This document shows positions 8,717-17,991 of a stretch of DNA of 64,000 nucleotides, one piece after another. The position numbers and the translations under genes were made by a program. The number at the start of each line of letters is the position of its first letter. Position 1 is the first letter of the stretch. Under the pieces are notes generated by a model. The model searched no databases, was not told where the DNA came from, and was given only the letters and a program-made list of their open reading frames with translations. Source of the DNA: JBBSEZ01 sp038239195 (GTDB taxonomy: Bacteria > Planctomycetota > Planctomycetia > Gemmatales > Gemmataceae); the NCBI GenBank assembly GCA_038239195.1, contig JBBSEZ010000001.1, positions 31,157 to 95,156 of the forward strand, read 5' to 3'.

Positions 8717-10159
8717 TCAAAACAGCTCCGCGATCGGCTGCCCGTTCTCGACCACGAAGCGCGGCCTCCCGCCCCCTTCCAGGTACGTCGTCTCCAGCGG
8801 CACGCCCAAAAACTTGTAGATCGTCGCCGCCAGGTCCATCGGCGTCACGGGCCGCCGCGCCACGTGTCCGCCATCCTTCTCCGTGGCGCCGATCACCTGC
8901 CCATGCTTCAGCCCGCCGCCCGCGAGGCACGCGGTCAGGACCACCGGCCAGTGGTTGCGCCCGTCGGTGCTGCCCTGCGTGCCCATCTTCGGCGTGCGGC
9001 CAAACTCGCCCATCGCGATCACCAGCACGTCGTCGAGCTTGCCGCGCTGGCGCAGGTCCTCGACGAGTGCGGTCAACAGGTGATCGAAGAGCGGCAGCAG
9101 CGGGCCGAGGCCCTTGCTGATGCCCCCGTAAGGCGGGATGTTGTCGCCGTGCGTGTCCCAGGTGCCCGAGGCGGTGTGGTAGCTCAGGTCGAGCGTCACG
9201 AACGCCACCCCCGCCTCGATCATGCGCCGGGCCAGCAGCGCCTGCTGGCACCACAGGTGCTTGCCGTAGCGGTCGCGCGTCGCCACGGGCTCGCGCGACA
9301 GGTCGAGCGCCTCCTGCATGCGTCGGCCCAGCAGGACGTCCACCGCCTGTTGGTTGTAGCGGTCCATCGTCTGGAGCGCCTCCGACCCATCGACCTGCTT
9401 GCGCAGCGCGTCGAATTGCTGGAGCAGGGCCCGGCGCTCGCCGATGCGCTCGTACGAGAGGCCGGCCGGGAGGCGGAACAGGTCGGCGCCGGAAGTGCGA
9501 CCGGTGTCGTTGCCGACGAGGTCGTAGACGGGCAGGCGCGCTGCCGCGTTGACGAGGAAGGGGTCGTAGCGCTTCCCCAGGTGGCCGGCGAAGGCCAGGT
9601 GCGAGCGCGAGCGCATAAAGGCGGCGTAGGCGGGCATGGCCGGGTGGTTGGCGCCGTGGTGCTTGGCGACGACGGAGCCGATGGCGGGGCACAGATGGCC
9701 GCGCGAGTTGACGCGGGGGGCCGCCTCGCGGTTGCCGGTCTGAAAGACCTGGTTGGGCTCGTGGTTGCTGTGGGTGGCGTCCACCGAGCGAAGGAGAGTA
9801 AAGCGATCCATCATCGCCGCCTGCTTCGGCAAGCGGTCGCAGAGGAGGACGCCGGGGAGCCGGGTGCGCGTGACGCCAAAGGGCCCGCGGTTCTCCAGGG
9901 GCTGCGACGGTTTGGGGTCCCAGGTGTCAATGTGGCTGGGCCCGCCGGCCATCCACAGTAGGAGGACGCTCTTGCCGCTCTTTCCGGGCCGCCCGGCGCG
10001 GGCCGCCTCCGCCTGGTGGCGCAATAACCCGGGCAAGCTCAGGCCGGCCATCCCGGCGAGGCCGGCCTTGAGCAGGTTGCGCCGGCTCACGATGGACAGG
10101 CCCTCCGGCTCGCGGGCGTTGAGGGAAGCGAAGGCGTGCGCGTGCGCATGGCCGGGCAT
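8717..10159 (-). CDS. DUF1501 family Tat-exported protein
   Basis: 480 residues. A twin-arginine signal SRRNLLKAGLAGMAGLSLPG appears after a short N-terminal extension. Family text follows: VLLLWMAGGPSHIDTWDPKP, the HSNHEPNQ segment, GTWDTHGDN and MGEFGRTPKMG, with YKFLGVP near the end. DUF1501 proteins are sulfatase/alkaline-phosphatase-fold proteins of unknown activity. In planctomycetes they are usually paired with a DUF1549/DUF1553 cytochrome-like gene. No such partner is adjacent here, so this is a solo copy. It is convergent with the YgfZ gene, 19 bp apart. Confidence 0.88.
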   Translation of the reverse strand: MPGHAHAHAFASLNAREPEGLSIVSRRNLLKAGLAGMAGLSLPGLLRHQAEAARAGRPGKSGKSVLLLWMAGGPSHIDTWDPKPSQPLENRGPFGVTRTRLPGVLLCDRLPKQAAMMDRFTLLRSVDATHSNHEPNQVFQTGNREAAPRVNSRGHLCPAIGSVVAKHHGANHPAMPAYAAFMRSRSHLAFAGHLGKRYDPFLVNAAARLPVYDLVGNDTGRTSGADLFRLPAGLSYERIGERRALLQQFDALRKQVDGSEALQTMDRYNQQAVDVLLGRRMQEALDLSREPVATRDRYGKHLWCQQALLARRMIEAGVAFVTLDLSYHTASGTWDTHGDNIPPYGGISKGLGPLLPLFDHLLTALVEDLRQRGKLDDVLVIAMGEFGRTPKMGTQGSTDGRNHWPVVLTACLAGGGLKHGQVIGATEKDGGHVARRPVTPMDLAATIYKFLGVPLETTYLEGGGRPRFVVENGQPIAELF

Positions 10160-10211
10160 GGGGAAGGCCTCACGAGGAAGGATGGCGATGGAGCGATCCT
10201 ACCCCAGCGCA

Positions 10212-10261
10212 AAACGACAAGCAAGAGGGGCGCGGGCGAGAGCCTCTCTTGCTTGTCGTTT
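10212..10261 (-). terminator. hairpin terminator after rpsA
   Basis: A perfect 16-bp inverted repeat (AAACGACAAGCAAGAG at 10212-10227 and its complement at 10246-10261) lies 17 bp beyond the rpsA stop. Read on the minus strand the stem ends in GTCGTTTT, giving a short T run. Confidence 0.7.
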
Positions 10262-10278
10262 CGCGAGCCTCTCTCGGC

Positions 10279-12066
10279 TCACTCCTCCGGCTTGGTCTCC
10301 GGCTTGTTCTCCGGCATGGCGAACAGCGGGGCGCTGCTGGCCCCGGTCCCGCCGCGCAGCTCGCGGCCGGACTTGGTGCGCTCGGCGGCGGCCTCGTCGG
10401 TCTCCTCCTCGATGGGCTCCCCGGTATCGTGGAGGCGCTTGCGGCTGAGGCCGAGCTTGCGGTCGGCCGCATCCACGCGGAGGACCTTCACCTCGATCTC
10501 GTCGCCCACCTTCACCACGTCCTCCGGGCTCTCGACCTTGTGGTCGGCCAGCTCGGAGATGTGGAGCAGCCCCTCCAGGCCCGGCTCCAGCTCGACGAAG
10601 ACGCCGAAGTTGGTGAGCTTGGTGACCTTGCCCTTCTTGAGCTCGCCCGGCTTGTAGCGCCCGGGGATGTCCCCCTCCCACGGGTCGTTGTTCATCTGCT
10701 TCAGCCCCAACGCGATCCGCTTGCGCTCCTGATCGACGTTGAGGACGATGCACGTCACCTTGTCGCCCTTGTTCACCACCTCACTGGGGTGCGCGACCTT
10801 GCGAACCCAGCTCATGTCGGAGACGTGGAGCAGCCCGTCGATGCCCTCCTCGATCTCGATGAACGCGCCGTAGTTGGTCAGGTTCCGCACCACGCCGCTG
10901 ATGATCGTGTTCGGCGGATAGCGCTCGGCAACCTTGTCCCACGGGTTGGCCGTCGCCTGCTTCATCCCCAGGGAGATTTCCTGCTTCTCCTTGTTGATGT
11001 TGAGCACCTGCACCTCGATCTGATCGCCGATGGCCACCATCTCGGAGGGGTGATTGATCCGCCGCGTCCAGCTCATCTCGGAGATGTGGACCAGGCCTTC
11101 GACGCCCGGCTCCAGTTTGACGAAGGCGCCGTACGACATGACGTTGACGACCTCGCCGGTGTGGCGACTGTTGACGGGGTACTTGTCGGCGACGTTGGCC
11201 CACGGGCTGGGCGACTTCTGCTTGAGCCCCAGCGCGATCTTCTCTTTTTCCTTATCGACCTTGATGATGTAGACGTCGAGCTGCTGGTCGATGTGGACGA
11301 CCTCGTGCGGGTTGCCGACGCGGCTCCAGGCCATGTCGGTGATGTGCAAGAGGCCATCGATGCCGCCGAGATCGACGAAGGCGCCGAACTGGGCGATGTT
11401 CTTGACGGTGCCGGGCCGGATCTGCCCGGGCTCGAGCTCGGCGAGGAGCTTCTTCTTCATCTCGTTGCGCTGGTCTTCGAGCAACTGCCGGCGCGAGACG
11501 ACGATGTTGCGGCGGGCCTCGTCGATGACGACGATCTTGCACTCGATGGTCTTGCCGATGTAGTCGCCGATGTCTTGCGGGCGGCGCACGTCCACCTGGG
11601 AAGCGGGGAGGAAGACGTTGACGCCGATGTTGACGAGCAACCCGCCCTTGATCTTGCGCGTGACGGGCCCGGAGACGACGTCGCCTTCCTTGTACTTCTC
11701 GATGACGGCCTGCCACTCTTGCTGGCGCTTGGCCTTGCGGAAGGAGAGGACGACGGCCCCGCTCTCGTCCTCGACGGCCTCGAGCAGGATCTGGATCTCG
11801 TCGCCCGGCTTGGGGGCGACGACCACGCCCTCGGCGTCGTCGAACCACTCGCGGAGCTCGACCACGCCCTCGCTCTTGTAGCCGACGTCCACCCAGACCT
11901 GGTCGTTGGTCACGTGGAGCACGCGGCCTGTGATGATCTTGTGTTCCTGGAACTGCCGATCGTCTTCCGGCAACCAGCCGTGGCCCTGATCGTCAAAGCC
12001 CTCGGTCTCGTGCTGAAGTTGTTCGTCGGAGAGGTCGTATTGCCGGAGCAGATTGCGGTTCACCAT
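10279..12066 (-). CDS. rpsA: 30S ribosomal protein S1
   Basis: 595 residues with six S1 RNA-binding domains beginning near residues 44, 132, 215, 302, 390 and 475. The last four are the most canonical (for example YGAFVKLEPGVEGLVHISEMSW). The first two are the divergent ribosome-docking domains typical of S1. A purine-rich GGGGGGA lies 10 bp before the ATG. The second codon is GTG, which could also be the start. S1 unwinds mRNA at the ribosome during initiation. The acidic C-terminal tail (about 40 residues) carries no recognisable domain. Confidence 0.95.
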   Translation of the reverse strand: MVNRNLLRQYDLSDEQLQHETEGFDDQGHGWLPEDDRQFQEHKIITGRVLHVTNDQVWVDVGYKSEGVVELREWFDDAEGVVVAPKPGDEIQILLEAVEDESGAVVLSFRKAKRQQEWQAVIEKYKEGDVVSGPVTRKIKGGLLVNIGVNVFLPASQVDVRRPQDIGDYIGKTIECKIVVIDEARRNIVVSRRQLLEDQRNEMKKKLLAELEPGQIRPGTVKNIAQFGAFVDLGGIDGLLHITDMAWSRVGNPHEVVHIDQQLDVYIIKVDKEKEKIALGLKQKSPSPWANVADKYPVNSRHTGEVVNVMSYGAFVKLEPGVEGLVHISEMSWTRRINHPSEMVAIGDQIEVQVLNINKEKQEISLGMKQATANPWDKVAERYPPNTIISGVVRNLTNYGAFIEIEEGIDGLLHVSDMSWVRKVAHPSEVVNKGDKVTCIVLNVDQERKRIALGLKQMNNDPWEGDIPGRYKPGELKKGKVTKLTNFGVFVELEPGLEGLLHISELADHKVESPEDVVKVGDEIEVKVLRVDAADRKLGLSRKRLHDTGEPIEEETDEAAAERTKSGRELRGGTGASSAPLFAMPENKPETKPEE

Positions 12067-12568
12067 GCGCAGCGGTCCCCCCTTTCAAAGCGGTTGGGCC
12101 AGGGCCTCGTGGGCCCCGACAGGTTGGTCCGTCTCTGACTACCGGGCTTTCCCTGCTCGACCGGGCACCACGGAAAAGACGTCGAAGCGCCCCCGGGCAG
12201 GAGGTCTTCTTCGCCGAACGCACTCGGTCGGAGGAGGGGTCGAGGAAATGCGGATGGGAGGATGGAGACGGTCAACATCACGGCCATGCAGTGTCCACGA
12301 AGCCCAGACGCTTTAGTGTACGCAACGAGGGCGCCGAGGTACAGACCAGACGACGAATTTCTGCCCCGAACAATGGCGGGCCCACGCAGATGATGGCCCT
12401 CCTGCCCGGCAGCCTCACTGAACTATTGAGCCGGTCCTGCTTCGCAAGTCTTTTTCGCATCCGGTTGTGGCATCGTTCACTTGTCTTACCGCTTCCATCA
12501 TTTTACCATTGAGCGAGAAGGTCAGGCAGGGAAACGGGCTGCCGCCGCAACCACTCGGGGGCTCCTCG
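12067..12568. other. gene-free leader region upstream of rpsA
   Basis: About 500 bp between the divergent rpsA start and the DUF433 locus. It must hold the rpsA promoter, but I could not find a convincing -35/-10 pair. No strong hairpin or coding frame stands out. The part near 12420-12520 is relatively AT-rich. Confidence 0.4.
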
Positions 12569-12775
12569 ATGCCGGCACTGACACCCGACCTTCACCTCGA
12601 CGAAGACGTCCTCATGGGCCTGCTTTTCCTGGCCAAGCATTCCGGGACGATCGAGGAGGCCGTCCACCTTGCCGCTCAAGTGCCCCCCGAACTTGGTTCG
12701 ATGCTGCGGTCGCGCACGCCGCCCAGAAGGCCGCCATGCCGCCTGCGGACGTCGAGAGGCTTTTCCAGACGGTGA
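12569..12775 (+). pseudogene. 5' fragment of the DUF433 gene, frame-shifted
   Basis: Starts with MPALTPDLHLDEDVLMGLL and continues through FLAKHSGTIEEAVHLAAQVPP as a plausible amphipathic protein. It then loses sense at a run of six C (about 12681-12686) and ends at a TGA. Adding one C restores a continuous frame with the DUF433 protein below (VPPRTWFDAAVAHAAQ). A one-base deletion, or a homopolymer error in the assembly, is the simplest reading. Confidence 0.45.
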
Positions 12776-13287
12776 ACAACGTCCTCCGCACCCAGACGCG
12801 CGGGCGGATTGACGCCCCCCAGTTCCTCGCGGTGGCCACCCGGGCCTTCGAGGACAGGCCAGACAAGCCTGCGGCAGGAGAGGACTTGCGGACGTGGAAG
12901 AATGCGTCGGACACGATCCGGGAGGCAATCGGAAAGATCGGGCCGGACCACCCCTTCTTCCTTGCCGTGCCCGAGGCCGAGGACTGCCGGCTTCGGCACC
13001 AGAACTTCAATCGGGCGGCTTCTGCCCTTCCAGATGAGGAGTGGTTGGCCGAGCGTGCGAAGTACGCGTTGCTGGTCTTGCGGGAATGCGTGGAAGTGAG
13101 CCCGGGAAAGCATGGCGGCGTCCCCGTGCTACGAGGAACGCGTTTCACCGTCGCCCAGGTCTTCGCGGAGGCCGGCGAGGGCCGCAGCTTGCCCGAGATC
13201 GCTGCGGACTTCAACCTCGATGCGGAATTGCTGAAGAACTTGATGGACGGCTTCTCTATTCACCTCGACCGCCCTCTGGCGACATGA
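12736..13287 (+). CDS. DUF433 antitoxin-like protein
   Basis: From the internal ATG at 12736 (AGAAGG upstream) this frame gives 183 residues; the frame itself is open further upstream to about 12481. The last 60 residues form a DUF433 domain: GKHGGVPVLRGTRFTVAQVF, AEAGEGRSLPEIAADFNLD. DUF433 is a short winged-helix domain found in antitoxins paired with DUF5615 PIN-like toxins. The N-terminal part is helical and unrecognised. The stop overlaps the next gene's start as ATGA, the expected toxin-antitoxin arrangement. The intact gene probably started at 12569 before a frameshift. Confidence 0.6.
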   Translation: MPPADVERLFQTVNNVLRTQTRGRIDAPQFLAVATRAFEDRPDKPAAGEDLRTWKNASDTIREAIGKIGPDHPFFLAVPEAEDCRLRHQNFNRAASALPDEEWLAERAKYALLVLRECVEVSPGKHGGVPVLRGTRFTVAQVFAEAGEGRSLPEIAADFNLDAELLKNLMDGFSIHLDRPLAT

Positions 13288-13499
13288 CCACCTTCCAGCT
13301 CGACCAGAACATCGACGACGCTCGGGTGGTGGCAGCCTGTAGCGCAGAGGGCCACGGGGAGGCTACCCGCCTCCCACCCGCGCTCCGGGACGCCTTGGGC
13401 CCGGAGTTGGTAAGGGCCGTCCTGGCCGGGAAGCGACCCCCGAAGGGTGGTGGTCGGTCACGTCCAGGGGGGAACTTTCGTGAGCGACGGCTACTTTGA
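13284..13499 (+). pseudogene. truncated DUF5615-type PIN-like toxin
   Basis: The start MTTFQLDQNIDDARVVAAC resembles DUF5615 (Mut7-C/PIN-like) toxins, which begin with a strand followed by DxNI and are partnered with DUF433 antitoxins. After residue 47 (VLAGKRP) the expected LVTxD strand is missing and the frame becomes basic and low-complexity (PPKGGGRSRPGG) before stopping. Another frame stays open from about 13440 to 13596, which suggests a lost or inserted base. Overall length is 71 residues against roughly 110 in intact relatives, so the toxin is probably inactive. Confidence 0.5.
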
Positions 13500-13604
13500 G
13501 TGCGCGGAGGAGGCCTGGCCTGCCGCGCTCCGGTTGGCGCTCGAGCGGAACGCCCCGCGCTCGCCATCGAAGCTCCCCGGCCTGTCAAAACCCTGAACCA
13601 TACT

Positions 13605-16600
13605 TCAGAACGCGTCCGCCACCGGATCGACCGCGAACGCCGCCTTCGCCTTCCGCGCCGCCCGGCTCTTCACCGGCGCGCTCGCCACCGCTTTCTCCTC
13701 GTGGCAGGTGCCGTTGCACGTCTTCTCCGTCGCCAGCGCCCTGTCGAGCTCGTCGATGTGCGGCAACTCCAGATACACGTCGTCGCCGTCCACCCGCACC
13801 GGGAAGACCTCCACCGAGTAGTCGTCCCCGCTCAGGCACTTGCCCGACTCCAGCGAGAACGTCTTCTTGTGGACCGGGCAGGCCACCTTCGGCTTGCCGT
13901 TCGCGTCGCCGATCATGCCGCGCGACAGCACGAACTCGCGCTTGTGCGGGCACATGTTCTGCGTCGCGTACCACTCCCCGCGGCTCGCGAAGTTGAACAC
14001 CGCGATCTGCGTCTTGCCGTACTTGATCGTCGCCCCGCCGTCCTTCGGGAAGTCCCACGCCTTGCCCACCTGCACCCAGCGCCGCTCCGGCTCGGCCGGC
14101 TCGCGCACTTCCTCGTCATGAGGGGCGTCCTTGCGGAGCGTCAGGTCGCCGACCGGCACGAAACTGGTCGTCCAGCCCACCGGGCGCTTTTGCTCGCGCT
14201 CCTTGACGAACTCGATGGTCGGCTCGGTCTCGTCGGTGTTGACGAACTGCTTGAACAGCCGGCGCTTCTCCGGGTCGTTGACGACCTCCGCCCACTCGCA
14301 CCGGTAGGTATCGACGAAGAACTGCATCTGCCTTTCCAGATCGTCGCAGATGCCCAGCCGGTCGTTGACGATCACGTCGCGCAGGTAGTCGATCCCCCCC
14401 TCCATCTTCTCCAGCCAGACGGCGGTGCGCGTCAGCCGGTCGGCCGTCTGCGTGTAGTACATCAGGAAGCGATCCACGTACTTGATGCAGGTGTCCGCGT
14501 CTATGTCGCCGGCAAGTAGTTCGGCGTGGCGCGGCTTGGCCCCGCCGTTGCCGCACACGTAGAGGTTCCAGCCCTTCTCCGTGGCGATGATGCCGAAGTC
14601 CTTGGACTGCGCCTCGGCACACTCCCGGACGCAGCCCGAGACGGCCGACTTGAGCTTGTGCGGCGCGCGGAAGCCCTTGTAGCGGTTCTCGACGCGGACC
14701 GCGAAGCCGACGGAGTCCTGCACCCCGAAGCGGCACCACGTCGAGCCGACGCAGCTCTTGACCGTGCGCAGCGCCTTGGCGTAAGCGTGCCCGCTCTCGA
14801 AGCCCGCCTTGACCAGGTCCTCCCAGATGTCGGGCAGTTGATGCACTGCCGCGCCGAACAGATCGACGCGCTGGGCCCCGGTGATCTTCGCGTAGAGGTT
14901 GAACTTCTTCGCCACCTCGCCCAGCACGATGAGCTTCTGAGGGGTGATCTCCCCGCCCGGCACGCGCGGGACGACGGAGTAGTTCCCGCCGCGCTGGATG
15001 TTGGCGAGAAAGCGATCGTTGGTGTCCTGGATCGTGGTGTGATCGACGACGTTCTCGTTCCACAGGCTGGCGAGGATGGAGGCGACGGCCGGCTTGCAGA
15101 TTTCGCAGCCGTTGCCGCGCCCGTGCGAGCGGACCAACTCGTTGAACGACGTGATCCGCTTGATCTTGACGATCTCGAACAGTTCCTGGCGCGTGCAGGC
15201 GAAGTGTTCGCACAGCGCGTTGTTGACCTTCTTGCCCGACGCCTTGATCTGGGCCTTGAACAGATCGACCACCAGGGGCAGGCACCCGCCGCAGCCGGTC
15301 CCGGCCCGGGTACACGCCTTGACCTCATCGACCGAGCACAGGTTCTTGCCGCGGATCGCGTCGCAAATCTGGGCCTTGCTGACGTTGTTGCAGGCACAGA
15401 CCTGAGCATCGTTGGGGATCGACGTGAGCGCCCCGCCGGCGCTGCGAGGCTCGCCACCCTTGCCCAGCAGCACCTCGCTCGGCGTCATGGCGAGCGCCTG
15501 CTCGCTCTTGGCGAGCATCGACAGGGTGCCGTACTCCGACGCATCGCCGACCAGGATCCCGCCGAGGAGGCGCGTGCCGTCGAGGTTGAACACCAGCTTC
15601 TTGTACGAGCCCTTGAACGGGTCCTCGTAGGTGATCGCCCGGGAGCTCTTCTCGTCGGCGAAGCAGTTGCCGAAGCTGGCCACGTCCACGCCCATCAGCT
15701 TGAGCTTGGTGGACATGTCGGCGCCCTTGAAGGCGCGAGCCTGGCCGGCCAGGTTGGCGGCGACCAGCTCCGCCATCTCGTAGCCGGGGGCCACCAGGCC
15801 GTAGATCATTCCGCCGTAGAGGGCGACCTCGCCGATGGCGAAGACGTCCGGGTCGGACGTGCGCAGCGAATCATCGACCACCACCCCGCCGCGCGGGCCG
15901 ATCGTCAGCCCACAGGCGCGGGCCAGGTCGTCGCGCGGCTTGATCCCGGCCGAGACGACGATCATCTTGACGTCGAGCTCGACGCCGTCCGCGAACAGCA
16001 TGCCCTCGACCTTGCCGTTGCCGAGGACTTCTTTGGTGTTCTTGTTGAGGTGGATCTGCACCCCCAGGGCGTGGATCTTGCCGACGAGGACCTTGGAGCC
16101 CGCCTCGTCGATCTGGCGCGGCATCAGGCGCGGGAGGAACTCGACGACGTGCGTCTCCAGGCCGAGGTCGAAGGTCGCCTTGGCCGCCTCCAGGCCGAGC
16201 AGCCCCCCGCCAATGACGGCCGCTTTTCTCACGCCCTTTCCATAGGCGATGATCTGCTCGAGGTCCTCGATGGTGCGGTAGACGAAGACGCCCTTCTTGT
16301 CGATGCCCGGCACCGGCGGGACGAACGGGGCCGAGCCCGTCGCCAGCACCACGAAGTCGTAGGGGACCTCCTGCCCGCGCGCCGAGCGGACCACGCGGGC
16401 CTCGCGGTCGATCTCGGTCGCCCGGTCGCCGACGAACAGGTCGATGCCGTTCTGGGCGTACCAATCGACCGTGCCCAGCGCGAGCTTCTCCGCCGTGCGG
16501 TGCTCGAAGTATTTGGTGAGGTTGACGCGGTCGTAGGCGGGGCGAGGCTCTTCGCAAAACGTGACGATCTTGTAGTCGCGCCCGGCGTCGAACTCGGCGA

Positions 16601-16673
16601 GCCGCTCGCAGAAACGATGGCCTACCATGCCGTTGCCGATCACGACGACCGTCTTTTGTCGCTTGCGAATCAC
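13605..16673 (-). CDS. nirB: assimilatory-type nitrite reductase, NirB-NirD fusion
   Basis: 1022 residues from a GTG that has GGAGG 6 bp upstream; the longer open frame beyond it is not coding-like. In order: an FAD/NAD(P)H-binding module (VIGNGMVGHRF, VIGGGLLGLEAA), a BFD-like [2Fe-2S] segment near residue 424 (CACNNVSKAQ, CTRAGTGCGGC), a second Cys pair (GRGNGCEICKP), and the sirohaem/[4Fe-4S] cysteines near 639 (SCVGSTWC) and further on (GCVRECAEAQ). A C-terminal NirD/Rieske domain begins near residue 880 with CPHKREF and CPVHKK. NAD(P)H nitrite reductase makes ammonium from nitrite. NirB and NirD are usually separate genes, so a single-chain enzyme is notable. No nitrate reductase or nitrite transporter gene is adjacent. 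Confidence 0.93.
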   Translation of the reverse strand: MIRKRQKTVVVIGNGMVGHRFCERLAEFDAGRDYKIVTFCEEPRPAYDRVNLTKYFEHRTAEKLALGTVDWYAQNGIDLFVGDRATEIDREARVVRSARGQEVPYDFVVLATGSAPFVPPVPGIDKKGVFVYRTIEDLEQIIAYGKGVRKAAVIGGGLLGLEAAKATFDLGLETHVVEFLPRLMPRQIDEAGSKVLVGKIHALGVQIHLNKNTKEVLGNGKVEGMLFADGVELDVKMIVVSAGIKPRDDLARACGLTIGPRGGVVVDDSLRTSDPDVFAIGEVALYGGMIYGLVAPGYEMAELVAANLAGQARAFKGADMSTKLKLMGVDVASFGNCFADEKSSRAITYEDPFKGSYKKLVFNLDGTRLLGGILVGDASEYGTLSMLAKSEQALAMTPSEVLLGKGGEPRSAGGALTSIPNDAQVCACNNVSKAQICDAIRGKNLCSVDEVKACTRAGTGCGGCLPLVVDLFKAQIKASGKKVNNALCEHFACTRQELFEIVKIKRITSFNELVRSHGRGNGCEICKPAVASILASLWNENVVDHTTIQDTNDRFLANIQRGGNYSVVPRVPGGEITPQKLIVLGEVAKKFNLYAKITGAQRVDLFGAAVHQLPDIWEDLVKAGFESGHAYAKALRTVKSCVGSTWCRFGVQDSVGFAVRVENRYKGFRAPHKLKSAVSGCVRECAEAQSKDFGIIATEKGWNLYVCGNGGAKPRHAELLAGDIDADTCIKYVDRFLMYYTQTADRLTRTAVWLEKMEGGIDYLRDVIVNDRLGICDDLERQMQFFVDTYRCEWAEVVNDPEKRRLFKQFVNTDETEPTIEFVKEREQKRPVGWTTSFVPVGDLTLRKDAPHDEEVREPAEPERRWVQVGKAWDFPKDGGATIKYGKTQIAVFNFASRGEWYATQNMCPHKREFVLSRGMIGDANGKPKVACPVHKKTFSLESGKCLSGDDYSVEVFPVRVDGDDVYLELPHIDELDRALATEKTCNGTCHEEKAVASAPVKSRAARKAKAAFAVDPVADAF

Positions 16674-17198
16674 GCGGGGCCTCCGGACGTTGGGGAGAGC
16701 GTTCGGGCTGGGTTGCCTCAAACGCAAATCCGATACCAACAGTCTCAAGGCAAAGAGGGACGTTCGTAAGTCGTTGTAAGGCAGTCCGATGGAACGATTG
16801 CCAACCGAGGGGACGCGCAGCGAGCTCCGGGGCCATGCACCAAGGTCAGGCATGCAACGCCCACACCACGGGCAGGCGCCGGGGGCGCGCTGACGTGTGG
16901 GCTGCGATCGGGCACACATTCTCAAGGCCTTGTTCTTCGCGGAACGAGGGCCCCCACCCGTGCGCCGACGAGGCGCGCGGTCGCTTTGCTCGGCGGTGTG
17001 GGTTGCTCCTTCGCCGCCGCAAACAAGCCGTCTCGCACCTGCCCTTCGCCAACGCAATTCGGATACCGCGCGGGGGAAAAGGACATTTCGCGCTGCAAGC
17101 ACGTGGGGAGAAAAAAGATGCGTGCGTGACGATTCGTTGGGCGTGCGCCGGCGAGGCCCGCGCGGTGCGCTCTTCCCGTGCAACACGTGCCGCAAGGC
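16674..17198. other. gene-free region upstream of nirBD
   Basis: 525 bp between nirBD and the membrane-protein gene, both on the minus strand. It should contain the nirBD promoter. I see no clear sigma-70 or sigma-54 element, hairpin or coding frame. Confidence 0.4.
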
Positions 17199-17984
17199 TC
17201 AGCGGCGCGCCAGCCAGTTGGGGTCGTTGCACAGATGATCGGGCACGGTGGCCTGCCGGCAGGCGAGGACGACGAGGCAGACCGGCCAGGCAAGCGCGGT
17301 GAAGGCGACGAGGAGCGGAACGCCGAGGGCGAGCGCGAGGACGAGGGGGACGAGCGTGCCAGCCTTTCGCCACTTCGAGGGCGGGAGGGGCGCGGGAAAG
17401 GCGGTGGGGGCGAATGGCGGAAGGTCGAACGGCTGAAGCAGGGGCTCGTGGGCCTGCCACTGTTCGGCGCTCTCAAAGGGGGCGTGCGCGGGGCTCGGAG
17501 GCTCGACCGGGCCGCGAGCGCCGCGGAACTGTAAGGTGAATACGTAGAGCAGGTAGGAAGCAACGGCCCAGGCGGCGAGCAGCCACCAGAAATCGAGGGC
17601 CCAGGCCAGGCCCATGGCGGCGGGGAAAGCGAGCAGGTGCAGGCGGGCGAGGCGGGCCTCGCGGGCCAGGGCGGGATCGTATCCGCTCTCGGTCGAGGGG
17701 GCGGGAGGCTCGAGGTCGGTTTGCAGGTAGGCGAGGTGACGGCACAGTCGCTCCCAGCCTTCGAGGCTCAGCGTGGCGTCAAACAGGCGCAGCCCTTCGA
17801 GGTCCGCCGCGAGCTCGCCGAGGGCCCGATCCGGCTCGGGGCCTTCGGGCGTGCCCTCTTCTTCCTCGAGGTCGGGGAGCAGAGGGCCGAGGCGCTGGGC
17901 GAGCTCCTCGCGGCCGACGTCGCCGCGCAGGAAGTCGGCGAGGGCGTTGCTCGAGGCCTCGCGGGCCAGGCGGTTGAGTGCCAT
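17199..17984 (-). CDS. membrane protein of unknown function
   Basis: 261 residues. The N-terminal half is soluble and acidic (PDLEEEEGTPEGPEPD) with LEGWERLCRHLAYLQTDL. Two hydrophobic segments near residues 120-155 and another pair near 225-250 (LVPLVLALALGVPLLVAF) suggest an integral membrane protein with four short helices. The ATG at 17984 has GAGGG upstream and lies 7 bp after the queE stop, so it is probably co-transcribed with queE. I do not recognise the family, and there is no obvious link to queuosine. Confidence 0.6.
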   Translation of the reverse strand: MALNRLAREASSNALADFLRGDVGREELAQRLGPLLPDLEEEEGTPEGPEPDRALGELAADLEGLRLFDATLSLEGWERLCRHLAYLQTDLEPPAPSTESGYDPALAREARLARLHLLAFPAAMGLAWALDFWWLLAAWAVASYLLYVFTLQFRGARGPVEPPSPAHAPFESAEQWQAHEPLLQPFDLPPFAPTAFPAPLPPSKWRKAGTLVPLVLALALGVPLLVAFTALAWPVCLVVLACRQATVPDHLCNDPNWLARR

Positions 17985-17991
17985 GGGGCCC

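Noticed and set aside
10249..12138. Plus-strand open frame opposite ribosomal protein S1
   Set aside because: Repetitive L/V/D-rich translation mirrors the S1 domains; the S1 gene on the minus strand is unambiguous.
13438..13596. A separate small gene in the third frame after the toxin
   Set aside because: No start codon context of its own; it is better explained as the shifted remainder of a broken gene or chance open frame.
16674..17195. Extending the NirB-NirD protein 174 residues upstream
   Set aside because: The extension has no similarity to NirB, and a GTG with GGAGG at 16673 gives the normal N-terminus.
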